A stretch of DNA of 64,000 nt, from positions 9,172,144 to 9,236,143 of the forward strand of contig JBBMOA010000012.1 of the NCBI GenBank assembly GCA_037954235.1. The letters are read 5' to 3'. The stretch is from Aulostomus chinensis. Its lineage: Eukaryota; Chordata; Actinopteri; Syngnathiformes; Aulostomidae. Position 1 is the stretch's first letter. Every line of letters begins with the position of its first letter. The notes under the pieces were generated by a model. That model had not been told where the DNA came from. It ran no database searches and was given only the letters and a program-made list of their open reading frames with translations. Position numbers and translations under genes: made by a program. Below are positions 54,511-64,000 of the stretch, piece after piece.

Positions 54511-57500
54511 GGGTGGATGATGGATTTTAATGCAGGTGTTTATTTGTACTCTCCAGAATCTAAACGTGAGAGCTATGACACACATGGCAGCGATGGCATG
54601 AGGAACGCAGGTAAATGAAGCCTGTTGCAGTGATGTTGTACTGTTTCCTGCAATGTGGTTTGAAAAACCTACCACTCCTCTTTTCTCCTCCTTTATGGTG
54701 TTCTTCCTCTCCTTGAACCTCTGCTTTTCCTGCCACTCCTCATTCCCTCACACATATTTCTACACCCTTCCACTTCCACCGCTCCTTCTGCTCATTGTTT
54801 GATATTGAAGTCCTGACCCCGGCGTCTACTTTTTTTTTTTTGCAGGCTCAGGCTTTTCCTCAGATTTCCCAGGATTCAACTTCACATTCCGAAATCCAGA
54901 GGAAGTGTTTGCAGAGTTTTTCGGTGGCCAGGATCCCTTCGTCTGTACCTTCCTCGGTACGACGTCACATGTACTGTATACATCAGGCTATATTAGCTTC
55001 CCCCCCCCCCCCTTGAAAGCGCTGCATTTAAAATTTTGTGAAGATAACACCGCAGAAATCAGCTGATGAGAAATTTTTCTTTGTCATGACAACAAAATGG
55101 GATATGAAGAGTGAGAACTGTGGCCAATATGAAAATAATGAAATATTTTAAGAAGTGTTCAATAGTAATATCCGCATCAGTATTTGTTTCTGTTTAAGCA
55201 AACCAACCAAGACCAAAGTCGTGTGTGGCTAAATCATAAGCTATGTTGCCAACGTTTAATGACTGACAACAAAAAAAGAATCAATCGATGAGGTTTCAGT
55301 CCTAAATGAAATGACTGGGTGGAAGAAATGAATGCTTCCATCTAAAAACGAAAAGTTCTGGGCTGCATTTTTTGGCGCAGAGTGAGCGTGATGCCAGGCT
55401 TCACTGGACTATCTGTGTTTGAATTTGGATGCGGTTCAGTTTGTGTTGTCTTGTCCTGTAGACTTGTTCAGGCTTTAGTTGCGGTAGAGGAAAGTGATTG
55501 TGTGGTCAATAAATGCATGTGATTGTTTGTGTGACCCAGTTAGTGTTTCAGTGATGTTGTGGTTCATCTGAATAATGTCAGCAAGGAGAGATGCTTTTTC
55601 CTGAACAAGTACCATTACAGTTCATTTGAATAATTAAAAGTAAAGGTCACCGAATTCATTAATGTAGTGACAGTAACATTTCTGTATATAAAAAAACAAC
55701 AAACAAACCTGAAAGATCTGTCGCCAGTGTGATTCCTGTGTCTTTAGGAAAACACATTCAGGGATGCAACCTGAAGGTGTCACTTATAAAAGCCCTGTTA
55801 GTGAAAAAAAAAACTATTGTGAGGTAAACAGACATGGAGGATTTAGTCGTGAAGTCTCTCTTCCTCTCATTCAGATGACTTCTTTGGAGGCTCGTCATCT
55901 CACAGCAGCTCCGGTCAGTTCTTCTCTTTCCCTTCATCAGGAGGTAACCTCTTACGCACTGAATTAAGAATGTTGATGCTGCAATAACAATATTCTTAAA
56001 CAAAACACTCACAAATGTGCAAAATTATCTCCTCTCCTCTCCTCTCCTCTCCTCTCCTCTCCTCTCCTCTCCACTTCTCTTCTTTTCTCTTCCTTTCTCC
56101 AGCTGACTTTACCTCCTTTTCCTCCATGGGTGGTCTGCCTGGGTTAATCAACATGGGAGGAGGAGGAGGGACCAGATCAATTTCCACCTCTACTTGCACC
56201 GTAAATGGCAAACGCACCACCACCAGGAAGTATGTAGTGTCTTTCTGAGGAAAGTGACCCAGCTTCTACCTGGGATGTGAAGTATTTGGTGTAGGAATGC
56301 TCTGATACATCAGTGTGTTATGTTACTGCCTTGTAAACATGTATGCACTTCAACTCACTTTGCGACATTTAGTTAAACTTTCAAGTGTGGTGATTTTGAC
56401 TCATAGCAACGAAGTCAGTGTTTGAAATTCCTCATGATTCCGTATTATTTTTCTCCTTAAAAGTTTTTTTTAAAGAAGAAGCTAGTCGTAGCGACAGTGA
56501 AGTGTTTTTGCCTAATTACAGGATCAAGGAAAATGGGCAGGAACGGACAGAGATTGAGGAAGATGGGGTGTTAAAGAAGGTGTTAATTAATGGTAAGGAC
56601 TCATGATGTGTTTAAATGTTGTCCTGCTTAGATTAACAACATCAATACAAATACAGATGTTAAAATATATAGTGGTAGCCCGACAGTGCGTCAAAGATGT
56701 TGTGAATTTGTGAATTTATGTTGCTTGTGCATTCACACGTGTCATTGCTGTGTTGTTCTCAGGTGTGGAGGATGAAATGGCTCTGGCGTTAGAGCTGAGC
56801 CGACGAGAGGGAAACCCATCACCTCAGAGGCCACACACCCAAAAATCATCACCTGGTGAAAGAACCCAGTCCAGCTCGCAATCTTCCTCCACGCACCGGT
56901 CATTTAGCTCCACCCCTTTCTTCAACTTAGCTGAGTTTACTGGAGACAGCGATGACGATGAAGATCTGCAGATGGCTTTGGCATGCAGCCTGTCAGAAAT
57001 AGAAGCCCTGCAGAAAGCAGCTGGCACTGACTTCATAACAGGTGCTGGGGATGGGGTTCAAATCAAGTTTAACAAAGGCAAAACAAAGGTTATTAGGACG
57101 AAAAACATAAAGGTTGATGGCAAGGTTGTTGCAGATGAGAAAGAGGAAGAAGAATATGATGCAGGGCCTGGAGAAACTTGGAAAAAAGAGGCAGGTCCTG
57201 GAGAAAGTGGGGAAAAAGAGGTAGGGCCAGGAGAAACTTGGGGAAAAGGTGTTGGTCGAGATGCTTTTGCAGATAAGAAAGAGGAAAAGTCAGGGCCTGG
57301 AGAAGCTTGGGGAAAAAGTGTTGGTCGAAATGCTTTTGCAGATAAGAAAGAGGAAAAGTCAGGGCCTGGAGAAGCTTGGGGAAAAAGTGTTGGTCGAAAT
57401 GCTTTTGCAGATAAGAAAGAGGAAAAGTCAGGGCCTGGAGAAGCTTGGGGAAAAAGTGTTGATGGAAATGATTTTTCAGATCAGAAGAGGGAAGAGTTTG

Positions 57501-57697
57501 ATTTTTTAAAGATGGATACAGAACCCGGGCAGTTTGTTATAAAAGAGAAAAAGAAAGTGAGCAGGGAAGCAGACCGCTCTGGTCAGGCTAACACTACACC
57601 ACTAAGCCCCTACACAAAGGTAGACTCTCAACCTACCAGGCAGAGTAGTGACGGCCGGGCCAAGAAAAAGAACAAGTGTGGATGCACTGTGTGCTAA
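53148..57697 (+). CDS. dnajb2: DNAJB2 (HSJ1) co-chaperone with two UIMs
   Basis: Type II J-protein that stimulates Hsp70 and directs ubiquitylated clients to the proteasome, neuron-rich in mammals. Eight phase-consistent coding exons: 53148-53212, 53870-53979, 54557-54610, 54846-54956, 55875-55943, 56103-56229, 56522-56592 and 56763-57697, giving 513 residues (human long form 324). The J domain is residues 2-70 with WHPDKN (HPD at 31-33). A G/F-rich section follows, then a Ser-rich stretch and a conserved central block (TVNGKRTTTRKIKENGQE). Ubiquitin-interacting motifs lie at about 205-218 (EDEMALALELSRRE) and 267-283 (DLQMALACSLSEIE). The tail has a 23-aa tandem repeat (about 366-435) and ends KKKNKCGCTVC, a possible CaaX prenylation box after a basic patch. 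The acceptor at 53114-53115 precedes a short leader, so a non-coding 5' exon lies upstream. Confidence 0.96.
54471..54512. repeat. (GAT)n microsatellite
   Basis: Trinucleotide GAT run in the dnajb2 intron just upstream of the 54-nt exon at 54557. Confidence 0.92.
56028..56072. repeat. (CTCTC)n pentanucleotide tract
   Basis: Nine or so CTCTC units lie about 30 nt before the dnajb2 acceptor at 56101-56102 and extend its pyrimidine tract. Confidence 0.93.
57251..57479 (+). repeat. dnajb2: 69-nt coding minisatellite in dnajb2
   Basis: Three near-identical 69-nt units begin at 57251, 57320 and 57389, with a decayed fourth at 57458. Each codes VGRNAFADKKEEKSGPGEAW plus GKS. Shorter related blocks (GPGETW, GPGESG) precede it from about 57164. 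Confidence 0.96.
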
Positions 57698-58302
57698 TGC
57701 AGTGTGTGGGTGTGTCTTAATTGCCTTATTTTTTAAATGAATTGAAATCATCTTCCCACCGTCTGACTCTGCTTCTACTGATGACATGGCTCATGAACAT
57801 TTAATATTTCTAAAAGGGCAGTTGTCTGGTTTTCCTTCAAATCGGTAGTAACGTTGAGTTAATTTTCAGAAAAATTGTAAAAATGCTCATTATTGTCCAC
57901 TAATGTACTCACTACTAAATAGTAGGAGTTTAGTCATCCAGATAAGTCTGTCTCTCTTGAGCTCTTCATTTGAATCATTTTTAAACAGTGTTTGTTTTTA
58001 CTTTACATGCCCAGAGGACTATTTTGTCGCGTGTGGGGAGAAAAAAAGAGAGTCAAAACAGAGACGGTGGAGCAGCTCAAAGTCATCATAATGAAAGCGA
58101 TCTGTAACAGCAGCCGCGTGACATCACAGGCATGCCTGCCTGGAGTATTTCAATTGGTACAAAGCACTTGTAAAGTAATGGACGTTTACTGTTAGAATCT
58201 AAATGCTGATGGGAGAGTAGCTTGTTAATCAAGGACTGTAAAGTTCTGCTCCTTTCTTTCAGCACTCAAATATTCAACCGTGCCAAGCCACCCTCAGCTC
58301 AG

Positions 58303-58308
58303 AATAAA
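58303..58308 (+). promoter_or_regulatory. Candidate polyadenylation signal of dnajb2
   Basis: AATAAA about 600 nt downstream of the dnajb2 stop codon; the likely 3' UTR is 57698 to about 58330. Confidence 0.5.
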
Positions 58309-58655
58309 ACCTCTGCGTTTCCCTTCTGCAGGTAGAAGTTGAATTTCATAATGTAAATTCAGGGTTTGCTGCTTATTTGCAAACATTTTTACAAAAAAGG
58401 TATAAACCACCTTAAGCATCTGTTTTCACCAAGTCTTTCTAATGCAGTACTTCATGAAGTGCGACACAATACGCTGCTGGAAACACAGCTGAGCTTCCCC
58501 ACCTTCCTGTCCAACAGCTAACAGTTAAAATGGCTTCGCTTTCATGCACAGAGGATTGTTTCTAGATGCTGATCTTGTGACCTGGCCAGATATTTACCTC
58601 AACTGAAAAGAGAGGGATTAACTGAAATTGAGATGAGGCCAAATTAGGCTGATGT

Positions 58656-58688
58656 ATGTGTGTGTGTGTGTGTGGGGGGGGGGGGGGT
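58656..58688. repeat. (TG)n followed by G-run
   Basis: TG repeat passing into about 15 G, downstream of dnajb2. Confidence 0.9.
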
Positions 58689-61600
58689 GGATGTGTGTGG
58701 GTGTGTCAGCTGATACACATATTCTGTGTGTGCATTATGTGTTTATTAGGTCAGTTGAGACCAGAGTGCTGTGGAAGTTTTCTCATTCAGACTGTCTGGA
58801 AACTTTTGTCAAACAAGGGATCAAAATCCAAAAGTAGACCCCAAAAGTTTCTCTAGTGAACTCAAACTAGTTAGAGTTTGCTAGTTGATTTTTTAGTTAG
58901 ATTCCAGTGATTTAAATGTCTTTGTCTTATTGACATTCTCATTAAGAAGATGAAATTAGACATCAGCTTTTCCCTCAGTCAGTGTACTGACTCTAAATGT
59001 GTTAATGTTTAAAAAAAAAACAAAGTACAAACTACTGTTGTTTGCTAATCGGATTTAAGATGAAGTCTTCCAGGAAGGCGCATAACAAATGTTTCTACAG
59101 ATAAAGTTTGTTACCAAACAACGAATGCACAGTAGCTTAGCTGAATCTAGATGCTAGGTGGAATCATGATCCATACAGTAGGTGTTTTATAATTGTATCC
59201 TTCTGGTGCCTTTGCACGTCTGAACTCCTTAACTATGCGGTGACCTACTTGCATCACCAATGCTAATGTGTCAAGTCGGAAAAAGAAAACACAAATTACT
59301 CAGCGGATATATTTTTGTCGACCAGACGACGTTCATGGAGTCGGTCAGGGGAAGCAGCTGGAGAGCGATTACACCAGATGTCCCTGTGTAGATGGTTGAA
59401 CAGCACAACCCTCCCTGGACTTTGGTGTTTTCCAGAATACAGAGTGGTAAAATAATTGCCACGTCACTGCCAAAAAAAAAGGACATTCTTCTCGATGCTT
59501 TCATGCTTCAGTTTCAAACGTTCAACTTGTGTTGTTCATTAAAAATGTATGCATGCATTTGTCTGTGCACCGTCAGTGAAAGGTTTTCTGAGCGCCAGAG
59601 CAGCTTGAACGCCGTACGGCTCCTCTGCCAGGTTTCTGGATTTATGTGAGGGAGAGAGGAGAGTCGCGAAAGCGTTGCCGTGGTGCTGAGACCCAAACTT
59701 GGGTGGTACCAGACATCTCCTTTACAAGCTCAAAGCTTTAAAAGTGAATTGTTACTGAACGTGGGAAGTAAAGCTTGAAAGTAACAGAACATATTTGGTG
59801 CCAAAACGAAAGCGCTATTGAATAATAGTCACAACACACTACTTCGTATTTATTATCATAAAACATTTTTCTACTGTTGAAAGGCGTGCCTGACTTAACA
59901 ACCAGTTACTTCTTCTTTTGTGTTTTTAACGAAGCTCAAACAACTTTGATATTTTTTCCTATACATTGGCTTTTTTTTTTGGAAGAATTTATTGAACATT
60001 GCAGTTTTTTCATTAACAGAGGACCGCTGTAGTAAAGATACAGCTAGAGAGGCTTACGTAATGAATTTGTTTGAATTTGATTTTGCTCCTCGTATTTAAT
60101 CAGTGTTTATTCCTCCGCCCCGAATTATTTGTTGATAGGGAATTAGATAGAGACTCGCGGTTCCGCGACAGCAAATATATCCTGACATGTATCCTCTGTA
60201 TTTTTCTGTCTTAATGTTCTTGTAATGACAAATAATGTTCAAAGAGGAATAACAAATAAAGACAAAGGAAAAAGAGGAGGTTTTGGATACTTGATTTATT
60301 CGGTAACATCGCAGTAACGGCTGTGCATTTTTCTGTCTTTTCCTGGTTAACTACTACTAATACTACTAATACTAAGAAACGGCAGTAACATGCAGCACTT
60401 CTGCTTAAGCTTTCATTCTTGATTTAGTTGGAATCTCCAAAAAAAAGCACGTTATAGAGCCACTTGTCAAAAAGAAATGATAAAATACAGGCATGAGGAT
60501 GATTAAGTGCGTCCAAAACTTGCTCCCCACGGTTCTATTCAACGTTTATTTACTCAAGTATTCCCACGCTGACTATTAATACCAGCGTGTATGGTACGTG
60601 GCTGTACGTTAATCACTGATGACGTATGTTTCCGTCCTGTTCATCTCTCGTCATCCACAATCTTGTGTCAAGAACCGACATTTTGAACCAGCAATATTTG
60701 GTTATAAATCTGTGCGGTCAGACATGTTTCTTTGCCAGGAAAACTCCCCAATTACAAGTTTAGACGGTGTTCTTTACCTAAGGAAGCTGAGTAAGTTCCA
60801 ACATGTAAGACATTTTTTTATGCTACTCTCTTGTGATAAGGGGACATTTAAATATCACAAGGTAACGAAGCTCATCATGCCACTGAATGAGATAATTCCT
60901 TGTTGTCATGAGCTAATGAACTCGATATAATAGACAGCGACAAGAAGGCATTAATAAACACATTAATTGCGAATGTGGCCTTCTTGGGCTTCCGTACATA
61001 CCAACCCCTAGAAATTAAACTTTGCTCATCCACTGTTGACGTGTAGTTATTTGCTGCTGTTGGCTTTTAAAAGCATTGTATTTTTCTTGTCACACAAATA
61101 CGTGAAAAAAAGATCATTTTAAAAATCTGTCATTTGACAAGTGTAACATACAAGGGGTTTTACTTCTCCACATTTCCTCCTGTTAGAACGTTCATTACTT
61201 TTTCCTTACATCTCCTGCTTCCTGTTTCAGACTCAGACTTTGAGGCCTCCACAAGCTAACCTGACTGCCTGGTGCTGCTCTGAGGTAGTGAACCGGTGTG
61301 TGAACCTGCAGAACCTACGGAGTTGCCCAGTCAGTCCCTCTCTTTCCTCCTTGGTTGTAGCTCAGATGGTGCTTCTGTCTCTTCTGCAGAAATCATGGTG
61401 ACTCTTCCTTTTTGTAACGTGTCCTTGTCCTTGTTTTCTTACAGGTCAAATCCCCCCCCCGCCCTCCTCATGCTGCACTCTTCTCTCTCTGCCCACCATG
61501 GCTTGAATGACACGTAACTGCGAAACAAATGTGCATTTTATATGTATATTTGTAAATGATCAAATCTCCTTCTGGAGGGAGACTGGATTTTAGAATTTAA

Positions 61601-62850
61601 GGTAACATCTCATCTCTGTTTATGCTGCTTTTTAACCAGTTTTGCTTTGAGAATCTACTTAAATAACATAAAATGTTGTATACAGGGTAGAAAATGCCCG
61701 GAGAATAATTATCCCTGCAATTGTAAATTGATAGTTGGAGCAGAAACATCCTGCATAAAACATTTCCTGCCGATGACTCAATATCAGTCTGATAGTTTTT
61801 CTTTGGGAACTTCAGAGGATTCTTGGATGATGGCGGCATTTTAATTTGAGTCGAAAAAAAATTTAGCTTGACAGTATTTTTTAATGCTGCGGTGGTCTGG
61901 TATCTTTGTTGTATGTTAAATTCACATGAATATAGATGAGCAAGAAAACCCACCTTAATTTTCCTTATATGGCAAAGATCTGTTGTTGTTGTTTTTTTCA
62001 AATGAGCACTCAAAAGTTCTCCTTTTTTTGCTGCATCACATCACAAATTTATTCAGATCAAGTCAAAAATACATTTTTATAGATATTTTCTATCTGTCTG
62101 CTACATGAAATCAACATGAATTTATTTACATCAATCACACGGCCGCACAGGAACCCAGAGATCTGAGTATGGCTGAAATTCAGAGAGAGAGAGAGCGTGA
62201 GAGAGATAGCGGTGTGTACTCTGGGGTCAAGGTATGTCATCTGTTACAAAATGACCAAATGTGAAATAAAGCAAACAATCATGTCGTCAAGGTGAAGACA
62301 AGCCTCAAAAAGAAAAACCTGCTGGAAATCAACACACACACACACTGGACAGCAGCATACGGTAGTCTGGCGGAAACACACACACACACACACACACGCA
62401 AAAAACAGTTTAAAAAAAAAACAATAGAAACATTACTGTGTGTCTGTCTGTGGAGAGACTTTTGAAATGTATACATCAAAGGATTTAATGTATTATTTTG
62501 AATGTCCAAAAAAAATTACTTTCGAGGGAAAAGAGTAGATGTGTCAAGGACAGTACAATATTACACCACAGTATTACGTCAGTGCAACCGTACAGAAGGG
62601 TGTTTTATTCTGTCTGACTCAAAAATGACACAAAAGCTCTGTATTCTGTGGAGATGTAATCTGATTACCTCCGTTCACATCCTGCCAAAAATCAAATACC
62701 CATAAAAAATACTTAAATATGTTGTACTAAACTGAATGAATATTAAAGTACTGCATGCTGAAACCAGGAGCAGTAACTTCTCCAAGTGTGGCAGAGATCT
62801 CTCTTATATACAGGGTTAGCCAGACACAAAGACTGCATCATGTCAGAATT

Positions 62851-62876
62851 GGGGGGGGGGGGGGGGGGGGGGGGGG
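62851..62876. repeat. 26-nt G-run in ptprn 3' UTR
   Basis: Pure G on the plus strand; in the ptprn transcript this is a C-run starting about 39 nt after the stop codon. Confidence 0.95.
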
Positions 62877-62914
62877 TCTATGCATGACCTCTGTGTGTTG
62901 TCGGGTGCTGCAGC

Positions 62915-63071
62915 TCACTGTGGCAAAGCTTTCAAGATGGCGTTTACCTCTTCGGCTACGGCTGTCAGCGCAAACTCAAACTGGTCCTGGTCAGGAGGAG
63001 GAAACAGATCATGAGGATGGAATATGGGAATATGGCTGGATTATGGTTTGTAGATTGTGGTCCTGGGACAC

Positions 63072-63141
<70 letters not shown>

Positions 63142-63780
63142 CTTGGTGCGGACCAGGCCGGGTCTCTGATCTCTGATGTGCTCCAGTGTGGCTGCTATGT
63201 CGATCTCCTTCACACCTGCAAACATCAACAGTAAAAACATCAATATAGACGTTACTGATGCTTTCTGCGACAAATTTGATGGTAAATATGTTGATTAATG
63301 TACTGGAAAAAACTTTTGCCAAGTACATTTGTGTAAATTCTACAACAACCAACACTGCCTCATTTAAGACAGAAAGTTTCAACAAGTGTCTCCGTGAGAA
63401 GATGGTTTCTATCAGAAGTCAGGACTCAAGTCATACATTTGGGGACTAGAAACTTCTTTGGCTCGTCTTTCACTCTTTTTGTAAGTGTGGTGAGATTTTC
63501 GGAGCAGAAGTCAGACAAAAATACTTGGTAAGCCTGTTTTTTGCAGTGCTCAAGAAACGATAAACCCTACACAAGACGGACAGACCCTCGGCCATCAACA
63601 GTTTGCTGTGTGTGTGTTTTTAACTTTACTGTAATTCTACTTGTTGAACTTGCAAAATACAACAAATGTGGGACTAGGATGGTTGTCGTGGCTCAGCCTC
63701 TCACGTGTCACTCACCTTTGGCCATGCGGTTCAACACCATGTCGATGAGGATGTACGTGCCAGTCCTGCCAGTGCCATTG
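62915..63780 (-). CDS. ptprn: Receptor-type protein tyrosine phosphatase N (IA-2), C-terminal exons
   Basis: IA-2 is a dense-core-vesicle transmembrane protein of neuroendocrine cells with a phosphatase-like cytoplasmic domain that lacks normal activity. Three last exons are visible: 63780-63716, 63215-63142 and 62986-62915, giving 70 residues to the stop. They encode the end of the P-loop (NGTGRTGTYILIDMVLN), then MAKGVKEIDIAATLEH and FALTAVAEEVNAILKALPQ, which matches the PTPRN C terminus and differs from PTPRN2 (KGAKEID, QTKEQF). The rest of the gene lies beyond the right edge. The P-loop has Asn and Thr where mammalian IA-2 has Asp and Ala. The order tail-to-tail with dnajb2 is as in human 2q35. 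The last intron is 155 nt and is nearly half (GT)n. Confidence 0.95.
63074..63139. repeat. ptprn: (CA)n adjoining a ptprn splice donor
   Basis: In ptprn sense this reads GTATGTGTG... directly from the donor of the exon ending at 63142, filling 66 of the 155 intron bases. Confidence 0.95.
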
Positions 63781-64000
63781 CTGTGGTTAATAGACACAAA
63801 GAAAATGTCAAAGCATTTATCGTTCTAAATCATTTCAAGTAAAACTTGAATTAATTCTATTTGCAAATTTCTTCCTCAGAAATCTGCGACCCGACTGTGG
63901 ACACACAGATGAGTTTGGTTAGTTTTTGCAATCGCTATCAACAAAATATAACATGAGGGGTCGCTATTTTTGGTTGGGACCTTCACGGTATGAGCAGTGC

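Larger units (their letters stand above)
57698..62914. other. Tail-to-tail interval between dnajb2 and ptprn
   Basis: Includes the dnajb2 3' UTR (to about 58330) and the ptprn 3' UTR (probably from about 62040 to 62914, on the minus strand). The middle is A/T-rich with no recognised exon. Confidence 0.55.

Noticed and set aside
57602..57787. Minus-strand 61-aa frame at the dnajb2 end
   Set aside because: Antisense shadow of the conserved dnajb2 tail.
60619..60930. 103-aa open frame between dnajb2 and ptprn
   Set aside because: No family resemblance, and no such gene at this point of the conserved block.
61200..61520. Possible extra exon between dnajb2 and ptprn
   Set aside because: An open frame exists but splice signals and protein similarity are lacking.

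Overview
This window is nuclear DNA of a ray-finned fish, probably a percomorph teleost. It shows split vertebrate genes with GT/AG introns, many (CA)n, (TA)n and (CT)n microsatellites, and several tRNA-derived SINE copies ending in (GGAT)n. No virus, plasmid, CRISPR array or prokaryotic operon is present. I rebuilt the genes by joining exons whose reading phases agree at every junction and comparing the products with remembered vertebrate families. No alignment or database search was run.

Layout: (1) 1-18342, minus: the 5' half of abca12, an ABCA-class lipid transporter. It has 18 coding exons, and the last one in view (at least 1,415 nt) runs off the left edge. (2) 22826-28218, minus: complete pofut2, protein O-fucosyltransferase 2, nine exons, 447 aa. 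(3) 28996-32198, minus: complete dhdh-like dihydrodiol dehydrogenase, seven exons, 335 aa. (4) 33363-37787, minus, then 41768-43754 and 46905-49814, both plus: three complete alpha-tubulin genes (called A, B and C here). A diverges from B, and B and C are in tandem. Each has a first coding exon holding only the ATG. (5) 53148-57697, plus: complete dnajb2 (HSJ1) co-chaperone, 513 aa, with two ubiquitin-interacting motifs, a repeat-bearing tail and a possible C-terminal prenylation box. (6) 62915-63780 and beyond, minus: the last three exons of ptprn (IA-2), a catalytically unusual receptor phosphatase of dense-core vesicles.

The order tubulin (minus), tubulin (plus), dnajb2 (plus), ptprn (minus) matches human 2q35 (TUBA4A, TUBA4B, DNAJB2, PTPRN), and abca12 lies on the same human chromosome arm. 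pofut2 and dhdh map to other human chromosomes, so their place here is a lineage-specific arrangement. The genes do not form one pathway; this is a conserved synteny block.

No new multi-gene system was found. The strongest leads are the mosaic, near-identical last exons of the three tubulins (gene conversion), a two-residue insertion in the K40 loop of tubulin A, an Asn/Thr version of the ptprn P-loop, a 23-aa in-frame repeat in dnajb2, active-site-region substitutions in the dhdh-like enzyme, a 108-bp perfect palindrome, and a 0.65-kb foldback element in abca12 introns.
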